DNA of 64,000 bases, taken from an uncultured Bacteroidales bacterium. Lineage in GTDB: Bacteria > Bacteroidota > Bacteroidia > Bacteroidales > UBA1715. A model generated the notes under the pieces. That model did no database searches and was not told the origin of the DNA. It saw only the letters and a program-made list of their open reading frames with translations. Shown here in pieces: positions 9,103-18,308 of the stretch. Location: assembly GCA_937892155.1 (NCBI GenBank), contig CALAUG010000045.1:1-64000 (forward strand), read 5' to 3'. Numbering within the stretch: position 1 is the stretch's first letter; each line of letters begins with the position of its first letter. The position numbers were made by a program, and so were the translations under genes.

Positions 9103-10017
9103 ATGGCTGAAATTGATTATAAAGCAGAAATTGCACGTTTAAAAAAAGAAAAAAATGCCGTCATCTTGGCACATTATTATCAAAATGATGACATTCAAGA
9201 TATTGCGGATTTTCTTGGCGATAGTTTAAATTTAAGTCAGACTGCTGTCAAAACCGATGCGGACATTTTAGTTTTTTGCGGAGTGCATTTTATGGCAGAA
9301 ACAGCTAAAATTCTTTCTCCAAATAAAAAAGTCCTACTTCCTGTTATGAATGCAGGCTGCCTAATGGCAGATACGATTAACAAAAAAGATTTACAAGAAT
9401 ATAAAGACAAGCATCCCGATACAAAAATCATTACATACGTAAATACAACAGCAGAAATCAAGGCTTTGAGTGATTGTATCTGCACTTCAACAAATGGATT
9501 AAAGATAATAGAACACTACCTTAATCAAGGCGAAAAAATCTTGTACACACCCGATCAAAATCTTGGGAAATATGCAATGAAAATTTCGGGCAAACAATTT
9601 GAGGTTTGGAATGGTTGCTGTCCTATTCACCATTTTCTGGATATAAATAAAGTTCTGGAACAAAAAAAATTACACCCTAATGCATTGATAATTTCACACC
9701 CTGAAGCACAATTACCAATTTTGGAAATTTCTGACTATATTGGTTCTACCGCTCAATTACTTTCATACGTAAAAAAGTCGGATGCACAAGAATTTATTGT
9801 CTGTACGGAAAAAGGCGTTCTACATCCAATGAAACAACAAAATCCTGACAAACAATTTTACATCGGCAGTCCTACCCTTTCCTGCCACGATATGAAAAAA
9901 ACACGGCTCGAAGATGTATACAATTGTTTGCTTAACGAAACAAACGAAATTTTTGTTGACGAAGAAGTAAGCAAAAAAGCCTTAAAAGCACTCAATACAA
10001 TGTTGGAATTGTCTTAA
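9103..10017 (+). CDS. nadA: Quinolinate synthase NadA
   Basis: Iron-sulfur enzyme that condenses iminoaspartate with dihydroxyacetone phosphate to quinolinate in NAD synthesis. 304 residues from MAEIDYK. Family signatures: LAHYYQNDDIQDIADFLGDS, MNAGCLMADT, WNGCCPIHH and SPTLSCHDMKKT; the cysteines in GCLMAD, GCC and LSCHD are the expected [4Fe-4S] ligands. The reading frame is open ten codons further upstream, but family N-terminal homology supports the chosen ATG. nadB and nadC are not nearby. The 3' end overlaps the convergent flippase gene by 4 bases. Confidence 0.96.
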   Translation: MAEIDYKAEIARLKKEKNAVILAHYYQNDDIQDIADFLGDSLNLSQTAVKTDADILVFCGVHFMAETAKILSPNKKVLLPVMNAGCLMADTINKKDLQEYKDKHPDTKIITYVNTTAEIKALSDCICTSTNGLKIIEHYLNQGEKILYTPDQNLGKYAMKISGKQFEVWNGCCPIHHFLDINKVLEQKKLHPNALIISHPEAQLPILEISDYIGSTAQLLSYVKKSDAQEFIVCTEKGVLHPMKQQNPDKQFYIGSPTLSCHDMKKTRLEDVYNCLLNETNEIFVDEEVSKKALKALNTMLELS

Positions 10018-11495
10018 CAATTCTTTCTTGCCATTCTCAATTCGTTACCAACAGTTAGAATAGCGAATGCCATTACAAACACTGTTTTCACCACATACGA
10101 CAATATTTGATTGTTGATAACAATGAATTTGTCGGCTACGAAAATAATTCCTGCTAAAACAAAATAAAATGCTAGAGCTCCTAATTTATAAGGAATTCCA
10201 TAGTGCTTTTGACAAAGTCTGTACGACAAAACTGCCATCAAAACGTAGCAAGCAAGTGTTGCCCACGCACAAGCAACATATCCGTAAATTGGTACAAATA
10301 TCATATTGATTGCCAATGTAATAAGTGCTCCAAAACCAGTAATTCCAATTCCAAATTTTGTTTGATTCGTCACTTTATACCAAATCGACAAATTGAACAC
10401 AATTCCCAAGAAAATATTTGCCATAAGAAGCACAGGAATAATATTTAAACCTTCATGGAAATTGCTTCCGATGAACAGTTTGAAAATATCTAAGTATAAG
10501 ATAATTACCAAAAAGACGAACAACGTAAAAATGGTGAAGTAGTTCATAATTTTAGCATACGTTTCGCGAGAATCGGTTTCCTTCATTCGTGAGAAAAAAA
10601 ATGGCTCGGCAGCAAAACGGAACGCCTGATTGAACAACGAAATAATCATTGCAAGTTTGTAATTTGCACCGTACACACCAACCTGCGACAAAATGTATTG
10701 CGAAGCATCGGCGCCATCGGGAACAGTCAAAAAATAACGAAGAGAAACTCGGTCATACACTTCGTTGATACTACCAGCAAGTCCGGAAATAAGTAGCGGC
10801 CACGAATAACTCAAAATTCGTTTAAGCAAAGCATAATCAAAACCATTCCGCGATTTGAAAATGTCAGGAAGCAACAGCAGCAATGTTACAACGCTTGCAA
10901 CTAAGTTCGAAACAAAAATCCACAACACATTTGGCGTTGCAAAATGTTCCACAAACCATTCGTTTGAACTTGTTTTTGCTATATGCGGAAATACCAGAAT
11001 GAGCAATAAGTTCAAACCAATATTGATGGCAATATTCGTGAGTTTGATTATGGCGAATTTCAGCGCTTTATTCTCGTGACGAAGTTTGGCGAATGGCACA
11101 CTGGTAAAAGCATCTATACCTATGATGACTGCCATTATCATTATAAAATTTTGTTGATTGGCGTAACCCAAACCACTTGAAATCGGATTAAGAAAAATTA
11201 GAACTAATCCTATGAAAATGAACGACGAAGTGAATAAGCTCGTCATAATAGTTGAGAATACTTTCGGTTGATCTTCTTTATTTTGCACGAATCGGAAAAA
11301 ACCAGTTTCCAAACCGTACGTAAGGAAAATCATCAGGAAAACAGTGTAGCTATACAATTCCGTTACAACTCCATATTCCGACTGCGAAAAGCATCGAGTG
11401 TAAAGCGGAACAAGCATAAAATTGAGGAAACGCCCAATGATTGTGCTCATTCCGTAGATTGCCGTTTGGCCTATAAGTTTTTTAATTACTCCCAT
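10014..11495 (-). CDS. Polysaccharide/lipid-linked oligosaccharide flippase (Wzx/MATE-like)
   Basis: Integral membrane protein, 493 residues, with 12-14 predicted helices. N-terminus IGQTAIYGMSTIIGRFLNFMLVPLYTRCFSQSEYGVV is typical of the polysaccharide-biosynthesis flippase family, which moves undecaprenyl-linked sugars across the inner membrane. No neighbouring glycosyltransferases are present here; it overlaps hemW by 14 bases and is probably in an asd-hemW-flippase unit. Substrate cannot be inferred. Confidence 0.87.
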   Translation of the reverse strand: MGVIKKLIGQTAIYGMSTIIGRFLNFMLVPLYTRCFSQSEYGVVTELYSYTVFLMIFLTYGLETGFFRFVQNKEDQPKVFSTIMTSLFTSSFIFIGLVLIFLNPISSGLGYANQQNFIMIMAVIIGIDAFTSVPFAKLRHENKALKFAIIKLTNIAINIGLNLLLILVFPHIAKTSSNEWFVEHFATPNVLWIFVSNLVASVVTLLLLLPDIFKSRNGFDYALLKRILSYSWPLLISGLAGSINEVYDRVSLRYFLTVPDGADASQYILSQVGVYGANYKLAMIISLFNQAFRFAAEPFFFSRMKETDSRETYAKIMNYFTIFTLFVFLVIILYLDIFKLFIGSNFHEGLNIIPVLLMANIFLGIVFNLSIWYKVTNQTKFGIGITGFGALITLAINMIFVPIYGYVACAWATLACYVLMAVLSYRLCQKHYGIPYKLGALAFYFVLAGIIFVADKFIVINNQILSYVVKTVFVMAFAILTVGNELRMARKNC

Positions 11496-12627
11496 TTTGT
11501 ATCATAAAAAGGTCGCTCATAATTGAATCGGACAACATAATGCCCTGTCGAGTGAGCGAAATATTAGTTTGATGTTCCTGCAAAAGTCCGCGTTTGATGT
11601 ACGAATCTTTTTGCGTCACAAAATTACGATAATATTCTTCGGGGAAATTATTTTTGATTAACCTTATATCAACACCTTTTTTAGTCCGTAAGCTAGTCAT
11701 TATCAATTCATTGTATTTGTCTGTTAATGAAAGGGTTTCCATTTCAAACGGAATACTGTTGTTTTTGATTGCTTCAATATATTTAGCATTATGCGCAATG
11801 TTCCAATAGCGATGTGCACCGTCAAACGAGTGTGCAGACGGACCGACACCTAAATATGGTTCTCCGCTCCAATACGAAGAATTGTGGCGGGAATACATCC
11901 CGTCTTTTGCAAAATTTGATATTTCATATTGCTCAAAACCAGTTCGTTGCGACCAATCAATTAAATAATTGAATTGCTCCAAAACGGAGTCTTCGGTTGG
12001 AAGAATGAATTTTCCTGTTTTAACAAACTTATTGAGAGCCGTATGTTCCTCAACCATAAGTGAATATGCCGATAAATGTTGTATGTTGAGGTTTTCGACT
12101 TCTTGAAGATTTTGCTTCCAACGCTCCAAAGTCATATTCGGCAAGCCATAAATCAAATCTATGGTAATGTTTTCAAAACCAACATTTTGCGCAATTTTCA
12201 CCGCATTTTTAGCCGATTCGGCAGAATGCCGTCGGTTAAGCAATTGCAAATCATCGTCAAAAAAAGATTGGATGCCAATGCTTAATCGATTTATTCTTAA
12301 CGATTTAAGCATTTTGCAATATTCTTCTGAAATATCGTCGGGATTACATTCAAAGGAAATTTCCGCACCAGAAGAAATGGAAAAATTCTCGTGAATTGTA
12401 TCAAAAATACGAGTCAGCTCATCTTTATTCAACACCGAGGGAGTTCCGCCACCAAAATAAATCGTACTGAGCGGTTCTGTAATGAAATCTTTTCGTAGTT
12501 GCAATTCTTTGCAAATAGCAGAAACATACTCATCCCTCGTTTTTAGATTGAGACTAAAATGAAAATCGCAATAATAACAAAGCTTTTTACAATACGGGAC
12601 GTGAATATATAAATGAGTAATGCTCAA
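11482..12627 (-). CDS. hemW: HemW-like radical SAM protein
   Basis: Heme chaperone/anaerobic coproporphyrinogen-oxidase-like family. 381 residues with the radical-SAM cysteines in CKKLCYYCDF (CxxxCxxC, about residues 13-20), the SAM-binding IYFGGGTPSVL, EISFECNPDD, LSIGIQSFFD and the HemW-type C-terminal domain (SSYWSGEPYLGVGPSAHSF). The single CxxxCxxC without the extra cysteine of HemN, plus 381 residues, favours HemW over true HemN. It lies 35 bases after asd. Confidence 0.92.
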   Translation of the reverse strand: MSITHLYIHVPYCKKLCYYCDFHFSLNLKTRDEYVSAICKELQLRKDFITEPLSTIYFGGGTPSVLNKDELTRIFDTIHENFSISSGAEISFECNPDDISEEYCKMLKSLRINRLSIGIQSFFDDDLQLLNRRHSAESAKNAVKIAQNVGFENITIDLIYGLPNMTLERWKQNLQEVENLNIQHLSAYSLMVEEHTALNKFVKTGKFILPTEDSVLEQFNYLIDWSQRTGFEQYEISNFAKDGMYSRHNSSYWSGEPYLGVGPSAHSFDGAHRYWNIAHNAKYIEAIKNNSIPFEMETLSLTDKYNELIMTSLRTKKGVDIRLIKNNFPEEYYRNFVTQKDSYIKRGLLQEHQTNISLTRQGIMLSDSIMSDLFMIQNGSN

Positions 12628-12662
12628 TTCGTAATGTTAAGCACGTTATAGAAAGAGCTGTA

Positions 12663-13721
12663 TTATTTTACAACACCTTCCTTAATCAAATATTCACCAA
12701 TTTGAACAGCATTCAAAGCAGCACCTTTCTTAATTTGGTCGCCCGAAAGCCAGAATGTAAGACCGTTGTCGTTTGCCAAATCTTTGCGGACACGACCAAC
12801 ATACACGTTATCTTTTCCGCCTGTATATAACGGCATTGGATAAGGCAAATCTTTCAAAGTTTCCTTGTCTGGATTTTGATTAGCTTTTGTTCCAACTGCT
12901 TGAGGATTATCAACAAGTGTTACGCCTGCGCCGTTTGCAAGTGCTTTTTGTGCGTCGGCAACGCTGATAGGTTTTTCTGTTTCAATCCACACAGCTTCGG
13001 AATGCGAACGAAGTGACGAAATTCTTACACACATTGCAGAGCAGCGAGCATCGGTGTGCATAATCTTGCGAGTTTCGTTGAACATCTTCATTTCCTCTTT
13101 TGTGTATCCGTTGTCGGTGAAAACATCGATTTGTGGAATCACGTTGTATGCCAATTGATACGCAAATTTGTTGACCGTTGGTTGTTGGTCGTTTGCCAAT
13201 TCCTTGTATTGTTGTTTCAATTCAGCCATTGCAGCGGCTCCGGCTCCCGAAGCACTTTGATATGAAGCAACGTGAATTGTCTTGATATGCGATAGTTTTT
13301 CAAGCGGTTGCAAACAAACAACCATCATAATTGTCGTACAGTTTGGGTTTGCAATAATTCCTTTTGGGCGAACCAATGCATCTTTCGCGTTGCATTCAGG
13401 AACAACAAGTGGAACTTGATCGTCCATACGGAATGCGCTTGAGTTGTCAATCATAATAGCGCCATGTTTTGTGATATCTTCGGCAAATTCCTTGGAGACA
13501 CCGGCTCCGGCCGAAGTAAAAGCAATGTCAACGCCTTTAAAATCATCGCCATGTTTCAATAATTGAACGGTGTATTCCTTACCTTTAAAAGTGTATTTTT
13601 TCCCTGCACTACGTTCAGAACCAAACAAAACTAATTCGTCCATTGGGAAATTTCTTTCATCTAAAATTTTTAGAAATTCTTGTCCAACGGCCCCACTTGC
13701 GCCAACAATTGCTACTTTCAT
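12663..13721 (-). CDS. asd: Aspartate-semialdehyde dehydrogenase
   Basis: Reduces aspartyl phosphate to the semialdehyde, the branch point for lysine/diaminopimelate, threonine and methionine. 352 residues. NADP-binding [15 protein letters not shown] at the N-terminus, catalytic Cys in [11 protein letters not shown] (about residue 126), [13 protein letters not shown] and the C-terminal [16 protein letters not shown] are diagnostic. It works upstream of the meso-diaminopimelate dehydrogenase at 19.6 kb. Divergent from the lamin-tail protein, with facing promoter boxes in the 57-base gap. Confidence 0.97.
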   Translation of the reverse strand: MKVAIVGASGAVGQEFLKILDERNFPMDELVLFGSERSAGKKYTFKGKEYTVQLLKHGDDFKGVDIAFTSAGAGVSKEFAEDITKHGAIMIDNSSAFRMDDQVPLVVPECNAKDALVRPKGIIANPNCTTIMMVVCLQPLEKLSHIKTIHVASYQSASGAGAAAMAELKQQYKELANDQQPTVNKFAYQLAYNVIPQIDVFTDNGYTKEEMKMFNETRKIMHTDARCSAMCVRISSLRSHSEAVWIETEKPISVADAQKALANGAGVTLVDNPQAVGTKANQNPDKETLKDLPYPMPLYTGGKDNVYVGRVRKDLANDNGLTFWLSGDQIKKGAALNAVQIGEYLIKEGVVK

Positions 13722-13732
13722 AAGAATTTTAC

Positions 13733-13740
13733 TATATTTG
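13733..13740 (+). promoter_or_regulatory. -7 promoter box for the lamin-tail protein gene
   Basis: TATATTTG, matching TAnnTTTG, 38 bases before the start codon. It lies inside the leader of the divergent asd transcript. Confidence 0.5.
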
Positions 13741-13761
13741 TACGTTAAATTTTTAACACCG

Positions 13762-13769
13762 CAAATATA
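13762..13769 (-). promoter_or_regulatory. -7 promoter box for asd
   Basis: Minus-strand TATATTTG, 40 bases before the asd start. It faces the plus-strand box at 13733-13740, so the two polymerases would transcribe across each other's promoter. Confidence 0.5.
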
Positions 13770-13778
13770 TAACTAATT

Positions 13779-16121
13779 ATGAAAAAGATTTTTTCGCTCA
13801 CGGCATTTTTATGCTGTTGCATTGCTTTACAAGCACAAGTTTTGGAACAATTTGAACAGACCGACATTGGTGCATCGTACTCGTCAGGTAGTTTTTTAGG
13901 AGACTGGAATATTACGTGGAATTATCACGATTCCCGTGGAAATCAACAAATTACAAGGAATCAAAACAAAGCTATTAGTTTCAACAAGTCAGCAAATGCC
14001 TGTTTATATACTGACACAATTCCGTATGGTATCAAATCAATTTCGTTTTTATACGAACAAACTCTCTCAACTAATTGTTCAGCAGACATTTACATAAATG
14101 ATTTAAAAATTGGAACCATTGAAACACTCAATGAAAAAGGTATCACGAAACAATATGCCGTAACTATTGATTTTGATGAAAAATGCGTACTGAAAATACA
14201 ACAGACATCTGACAAATCGGGACAACTGACATTAGACGATATTTCCATACAATTTGCACACACGCCCTTTGTCTGTAACGCAATCAACACGGTTGGCACT
14301 ACCATTATTGCTGCTTTTTCGCACCCTATTGCCACCGCAACAATTAGTTCCTTCCCTGAAAATATTTTTTTGACAAAAAAAATTGAAGGAAACACACTTC
14401 TACTCGAACTATACGAAAATATCTGCGGAACTTTTACAGTAGATTTTTCAGAACTAAGCGATACCTCTGGAGAAGTAATGGTTGATACAACTTTTACCTT
14501 GTCGTTTTACGGAAAACCGACCGTAAACTCCATAGTTATTTCAGAAATCATGGCTGACCCTTCGCCTATTGTCGGATTGCCGGAATTTGAATATGTTGAA
14601 ATGTATAATAACTCGGATTGTGCTGTTCAATGCTCTAATTTACAATTTGTTGTCGGAACCAATGCTGTCAAGCTTCCGCAAAAAATTTTTGATTCGCAGA
14701 CGTATTTGACAATTATTTCTTCTAAGGCGAAATCATACATTCAAGACACTTCCAATTATTTGTTTTTAGACAATTTCCCTGCTATTACTAATGCCGGGCA
14801 AACGATTGCGTTGCTCTACAACGACGAAATAATTTCGTCAGTAACGTTTTATGATTCTTGGTATAGTGACAATTTCAAGGCTGATGGCGGCTGGAGTTTA
14901 GAAAAAATTGACATTCAAAATGTTTCGGAAACGAAAGGTAATTGGTCGGTGGCAAACAATAGATTAGGCGGTTCTCCAAGTAAAGAAAATAGTGTTTCAA
15001 AAGAAAACAATGATATAATATCTCCCGAAATTTTGTCTATTCAAATCGTTTCGGATTCCACCGTCTTTATTGAATTTTCGGAAAATATCGATAAAAGTGT
15101 TTTCGAAGAAGTTCATATCCAGGACAATGAAATTGTAAAGGTTGGACCAATAGATTTTTCATTGTCAAAATATCAAATCACAACGAAAAATCATTTTCAA
15201 CACAACCAGAGTTACAATATAGAATTTTTACAAAGTTGCACCGATTTTGCTGAAAATCAGTTTGTTGTAACTAATCACAATTTTGCCATAACCGACTCCA
15301 TCATACAACGAAATTCTATTGTAGTAAACGAAATTTTGTTCAATCCACTTTCGGGAAATAGCGATTTCGTGGAATTGTACAACAATTCTAATTCGTATTT
15401 CGATTTATCTCAATTGTATGTGTCAAATGGCACAGATTTTACACGTGTATCCGAAACATTTTTGCTTTTCCCGCCACATACCTATGCGCTTATTTCGGCT
15501 GACGCGGAGGTTTACAAAACATCATCTGCGTATAAAAACAGTCTTTTCATTTCTACAAAATTGCCGACATTTCCCGACGACGAAGGACTTGTGATGCTTA
15601 TTAACAAATGGGAAGAAGTGATTGATTCTGTAGCATATAGCGAAAAATGGCATTCGTCGTATATTTCCAACGTTGACGGCGTTTCGCTTGAACGAATTGA
15701 TTTTTCGTTGCCTTCGGAATTTGCTTCTACGTGGTTTTCTGCGGCAGAATCCGTTGGATTTTCCACGCCAGTTTATGAAAATTCACAATATAAAAAGAAA
15801 AACTTCCATTCCGGAATTTCGTTGGAATCGGAAGTAGTGACACCAAATGGCGACGGTGATTGCGATGAATTGGTGGTACTTTTGGGTGAAACAAATTTAG
15901 GAACGATGTGCAACATTCGAATTTTTTCGACCTCGGGAAGATTGTTACGACAAGTTGCCAATAATCAACTATTAGGCGAGAATGATATTATTCGTTGGGA
16001 TTGCACCAATTCTAACGGCAACTTGTTACTATCGGGAATTTATTTGATGCATATAGAATTACTGAAAAACGGCAAGAAAATTCATTCCGAAAAAATTGGA
16101 TTCACAATTTTGAGAGAGTGA
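13779..16121 (+). CDS. Secreted lamin-tail-domain surface protein
   Basis: 780 residues with signal peptide MKKIFSLTAFLCCCIALQAQ. Two lamin-tail (LTD) units are recognisable, starting IVISEIMADPSPIVG (about residue 250) and IVVNEILFNPLSGN (about 510), each with the (F)VE(M/L)YNNS strand. The C-terminal 95 residues (TPNGDGDCDELVVL ... SGIYLMHIELLKNGKK) resemble the Ig-like FlgD/CHU_C-type end domains of Bacteroidetes exported proteins. Function is unknown; LTD proteins are often cell-surface or nuclease-associated. The stop overlaps a possible GTG of the next gene. Confidence 0.8.
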   Translation: MKKIFSLTAFLCCCIALQAQVLEQFEQTDIGASYSSGSFLGDWNITWNYHDSRGNQQITRNQNKAISFNKSANACLYTDTIPYGIKSISFLYEQTLSTNCSADIYINDLKIGTIETLNEKGITKQYAVTIDFDEKCVLKIQQTSDKSGQLTLDDISIQFAHTPFVCNAINTVGTTIIAAFSHPIATATISSFPENIFLTKKIEGNTLLLELYENICGTFTVDFSELSDTSGEVMVDTTFTLSFYGKPTVNSIVISEIMADPSPIVGLPEFEYVEMYNNSDCAVQCSNLQFVVGTNAVKLPQKIFDSQTYLTIISSKAKSYIQDTSNYLFLDNFPAITNAGQTIALLYNDEIISSVTFYDSWYSDNFKADGGWSLEKIDIQNVSETKGNWSVANNRLGGSPSKENSVSKENNDIISPEILSIQIVSDSTVFIEFSENIDKSVFEEVHIQDNEIVKVGPIDFSLSKYQITTKNHFQHNQSYNIEFLQSCTDFAENQFVVTNHNFAITDSIIQRNSIVVNEILFNPLSGNSDFVELYNNSNSYFDLSQLYVSNGTDFTRVSETFLLFPPHTYALISADAEVYKTSSAYKNSLFISTKLPTFPDDEGLVMLINKWEEVIDSVAYSEKWHSSYISNVDGVSLERIDFSLPSEFASTWFSAAESVGFSTPVYENSQYKKKNFHSGISLESEVVTPNGDGDCDELVVLLGETNLGTMCNIRIFSTSGRLLRQVANNQLLGENDIIRWDCTNSNGNLLLSGIYLMHIELLKNGKKIHSEKIGFTILRE

Positions 16122-16129
16122 AATCTCAA

Positions 16130-16137
16130 TATCTTTG
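16130..16137 (+). promoter_or_regulatory. -7 promoter box abutting the ATP-grasp gene
   Basis: TATCTTTG ending only 4 bases before the ATG at 16142. If used, transcription would begin at or within the start codon, giving a leaderless message. Confidence 0.4.
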
Positions 16138-16141
16138 CTGT

Positions 16142-17302
16142 ATGAATTTGTATATTTTTAATCCAGACCACGATTTGGCTCTCGCCACGGATTCCGACCA
16201 TTTCGATGCGCCGAATTCTGCTAAAATCTTTGCCGAAGATTTTGCTTGTTTGCCATGTTGGTTCGCCCAAAAGAATAGTTCCGTTTTTGCAAAAAACGTA
16301 CGGTTGGATTGGTGGCAAAATATGCAAAGTTTATTTCCACAACTTCAGTCAATTTCACTTTGCAATTCTATCCCAAAGAATATAGATTTTGCTTCCCCAT
16401 GGGGTTGGAACAAAACAATCAGAAAGTTTCTTGAAAAACAAGGTGTTTCCGCCGTTCCTTCGGTTGAGCAATTAAATTGTTTGCGGGAATTGCAACATAG
16501 AAAATGGGCGATTGAAGCAACAAAATATATTGCGAAGTTTGACGGGAAAAATCTTCGTTTAGCACCGCCAGCAATGTTATTACAAGAAAATGAAATTGAG
16601 AATTTTGTTGCTGAACATCCGTATTCCATTTTCAAGGCACCGTGGTCGGGAAGTGGGAAAGGAATTGTGCGAAGTCTCGGTTGCTTGTCTGAAAATTTGC
16701 TGAATCGTGTAAAAAATATGGCAAACAAGCAAGGATGTGTCGTTGCAGAACCATTGTACACTGTTATTCAAGACTTTGCAATGGAATTTTACTGCACAAA
16801 TTCTGTCACGAAATTTGCAGGTTATTCGTGGTTTTTCACCAACGAGCACGGGGCATATCAAGGAAATTTGCTCGCATCGGATGATTACATTGCGGAAAAA
16901 CTCTCGCAATGGATTTCAAAAGAACAGCTTGCAACAATCAAACAACGTTTAATAGAATTTCTTGATAAAACAATAGCACCAAATTATAGTGGATATTTGG
17001 GAGTAGATATGTTTATATATCAACAAAATGGCGAAATTTTTATACATCCCTGTGTTGAAATAAATTTGAGAATGACTATGGGTTTGGTTGCCCGATTATT
17101 TTACGACAAGTATGTAGGACAAGGGAAAATTGGTCGCTATTTCGTTGATTATTTTACAAATTCTTCAGAATTGGTTGCGGAGCACACAAAACAATCAGAA
17201 AACAAATTGATTGTTGCTGATGGGAAAATACAAAAAGGATATATGTCGTTGAATCCTATTGACGAAGCTTCGCACTATCGGGCTCGAGTGGAAATTATAT
17301 AG
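16142..17302 (+). CDS. Uncharacterised ATP-grasp-like protein
   Basis: 386 residues from MNLYIFNPDHDLALA, a start conserved in appearance with Bacteroidetes hypothetical proteins I recognise by type. No signal or membrane segment. Features suggesting an ATP-grasp ligase fold: FKAPWSGSGKGIVRSLG (nucleotide-binding lysine and Gly-rich loop, about 165-180), VVAEPLY, and YLGVDMFIYQQNGEIFIHPCVEINLRMTMG with the acidic and Asn residues that bind metal-ATP. Substrate is unknown. An upstream GTG at 16118 was rejected because the family-like N-terminus begins at the ATG. It follows the LTD protein without a gap. Confidence 0.72.
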   Translation: MNLYIFNPDHDLALATDSDHFDAPNSAKIFAEDFACLPCWFAQKNSSVFAKNVRLDWWQNMQSLFPQLQSISLCNSIPKNIDFASPWGWNKTIRKFLEKQGVSAVPSVEQLNCLRELQHRKWAIEATKYIAKFDGKNLRLAPPAMLLQENEIENFVAEHPYSIFKAPWSGSGKGIVRSLGCLSENLLNRVKNMANKQGCVVAEPLYTVIQDFAMEFYCTNSVTKFAGYSWFFTNEHGAYQGNLLASDDYIAEKLSQWISKEQLATIKQRLIEFLDKTIAPNYSGYLGVDMFIYQQNGEIFIHPCVEINLRMTMGLVARLFYDKYVGQGKIGRYFVDYFTNSSELVAEHTKQSENKLIVADGKIQKGYMSLNPIDEASHYRARVEII

Positions 17303-17684
17303 AAGTAAATTCTTCTTCGGCGTCATCAAAAATGATTTCTTTCACCTCAATTTTGACGCCTTCGCCATCATCAATTTCGCAGTCAACTTCGCCACGAATC
17401 TCTATTTCAATTTGATTACTTGACGGTACCATCGGCAACAAACTTGACTTAACTTCTATGATAATCTGCCCTGTTCCATCTTCGAACCAAAACCGTTTTC
17501 GTGAAATTTGCGAGGCAACCGTTCCTGTCAATGTTACGTATGTGTCGGTTTTGTCGAGCGCAACTGCGTTTTCTATAATTTCCTGAATTGTTGACTGTTG
17601 GACCTTTTGTGGATGGCAAAAAGAAAATATCAGCACGATACCTATGACTATTACAGCAAGTATGGCAAAGAAAATTTTCTTCAT
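17295..17684 (-). CDS. Membrane-anchored OB-fold (BOF/YgiW-like) protein
   Basis: 129 residues: an N-terminal membrane or signal segment (FFAILAVIVIGIVLIFSFC) followed by an OB-fold-like domain with TYVTLTGTV, RFWFEDGTGQIIIEV and IEIRGEVDCEIDDGEGVKIEVKEI, the pattern of the bacterial OB-fold (BOF) family. Probably exposed on the outer face of a membrane; a cysteine after the helix could serve as a lipidation site but the context is imperfect. Role unknown. The 3' end overlaps the convergent ATP-grasp gene by 8 bases. Confidence 0.65.
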   Translation of the reverse strand: MKKIFFAILAVIVIGIVLIFSFCHPQKVQQSTIQEIIENAVALDKTDTYVTLTGTVASQISRKRFWFEDGTGQIIIEVKSSLLPMVPSSNQIEIEIRGEVDCEIDDGEGVKIEVKEIIFDDAEEEFTSI

Positions 17685-17715
17685 TTTTTCAAAAAATCTA
17701 AGATTCTCTACTCTA

Positions 17716-17723
17716 CAAAAGTA
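17716..17723 (-). promoter_or_regulatory. -7 promoter box for the OB-fold protein gene
   Basis: Minus-strand TACTTTTG, 31 bases before the start codon. Confidence 0.5.
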
Positions 17724-17768
17724 AAAAAATATGAAAACAATAAACCTTTCTACAGTAAAAAAATGCTA

Positions 17769-18218
17769 TCATTTTTGTTTTGGAAGAAATTGAGAAACAT
17801 CAGCCCCGTATGAAATCAGTTCACGCACTATCGACGACGAAATATGTTCAAACTCCGGAGGGGTCACAAAAAACACTGTTTCTATTCCAGACAATTGTTT
17901 ATTGGTCTGTGCAATTGATTTTTCGTACTCAAAATCTGTTGTATTACGCAAGCCTCTCACAAGAAATTGAGCATTATTTTTTTTGCAAAAATCCACTGTC
18001 AGCATGCTATAGGTCTCAACAGAAATTTTAGGATTGCCAGCAAACAAATCCGAAATCACTTGAACTCTTTTTTCAAGTTTCTCGTTATTTTTTTTCTCAG
18101 CATTTACGCCTATTGCAATAATAATTTTATCAAAAATCGGCAAAGCCGAATCAACAACAGCTTTATGTCCTATTGTAAAAGGATCAAAACTACCTGGGAA
18201 AACTGCTATTTTTTCCAT
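17769..18218 (-). CDS. coaD: Phosphopantetheine adenylyltransferase
   Basis: Transfers AMP to 4'-phosphopantetheine in coenzyme A synthesis. 149 residues from MEKIAVFPGSFDPFTIGH; the TxGH nucleotidyltransferase motif (TIGH), LVRGLRNTTDFEYE and the C-terminal ISSSIVRELISYGADVS are diagnostic. The longer frame starting at 18251 begins upstream of the -7 box at 18239-18246 and was rejected. panB at 38.6 kb acts in the same pathway. Confidence 0.97.
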   Translation of the reverse strand: MEKIAVFPGSFDPFTIGHKAVVDSALPIFDKIIIAIGVNAEKKNNEKLEKRVQVISDLFAGNPKISVETYSMLTVDFCKKNNAQFLVRGLRNTTDFEYEKSIAQTNKQLSGIETVFFVTPPEFEHISSSIVRELISYGADVSQFLPKQK

Positions 18219-18238
18219 AATACAGAGATTATATAATG

Positions 18239-18246
18239 CAAAAGTA
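18239..18246 (-). promoter_or_regulatory. -7 promoter box for coaD
   Basis: Minus-strand TACTTTTG, 20 bases before the coaD start. Confidence 0.55.
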
Positions 18247-18308
18247 CACAAAAAGAGAGTGTGATACGGAATTATTCGTTTATTTTGTACGAAAATAAAA
18301 TTAAGACT

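Noticed and set aside
15438..15450. TACACGTGTA palindrome in the lamin-tail gene
   Set aside because: Contains CACGTG but lacks the GTT/AAC arms of parS.
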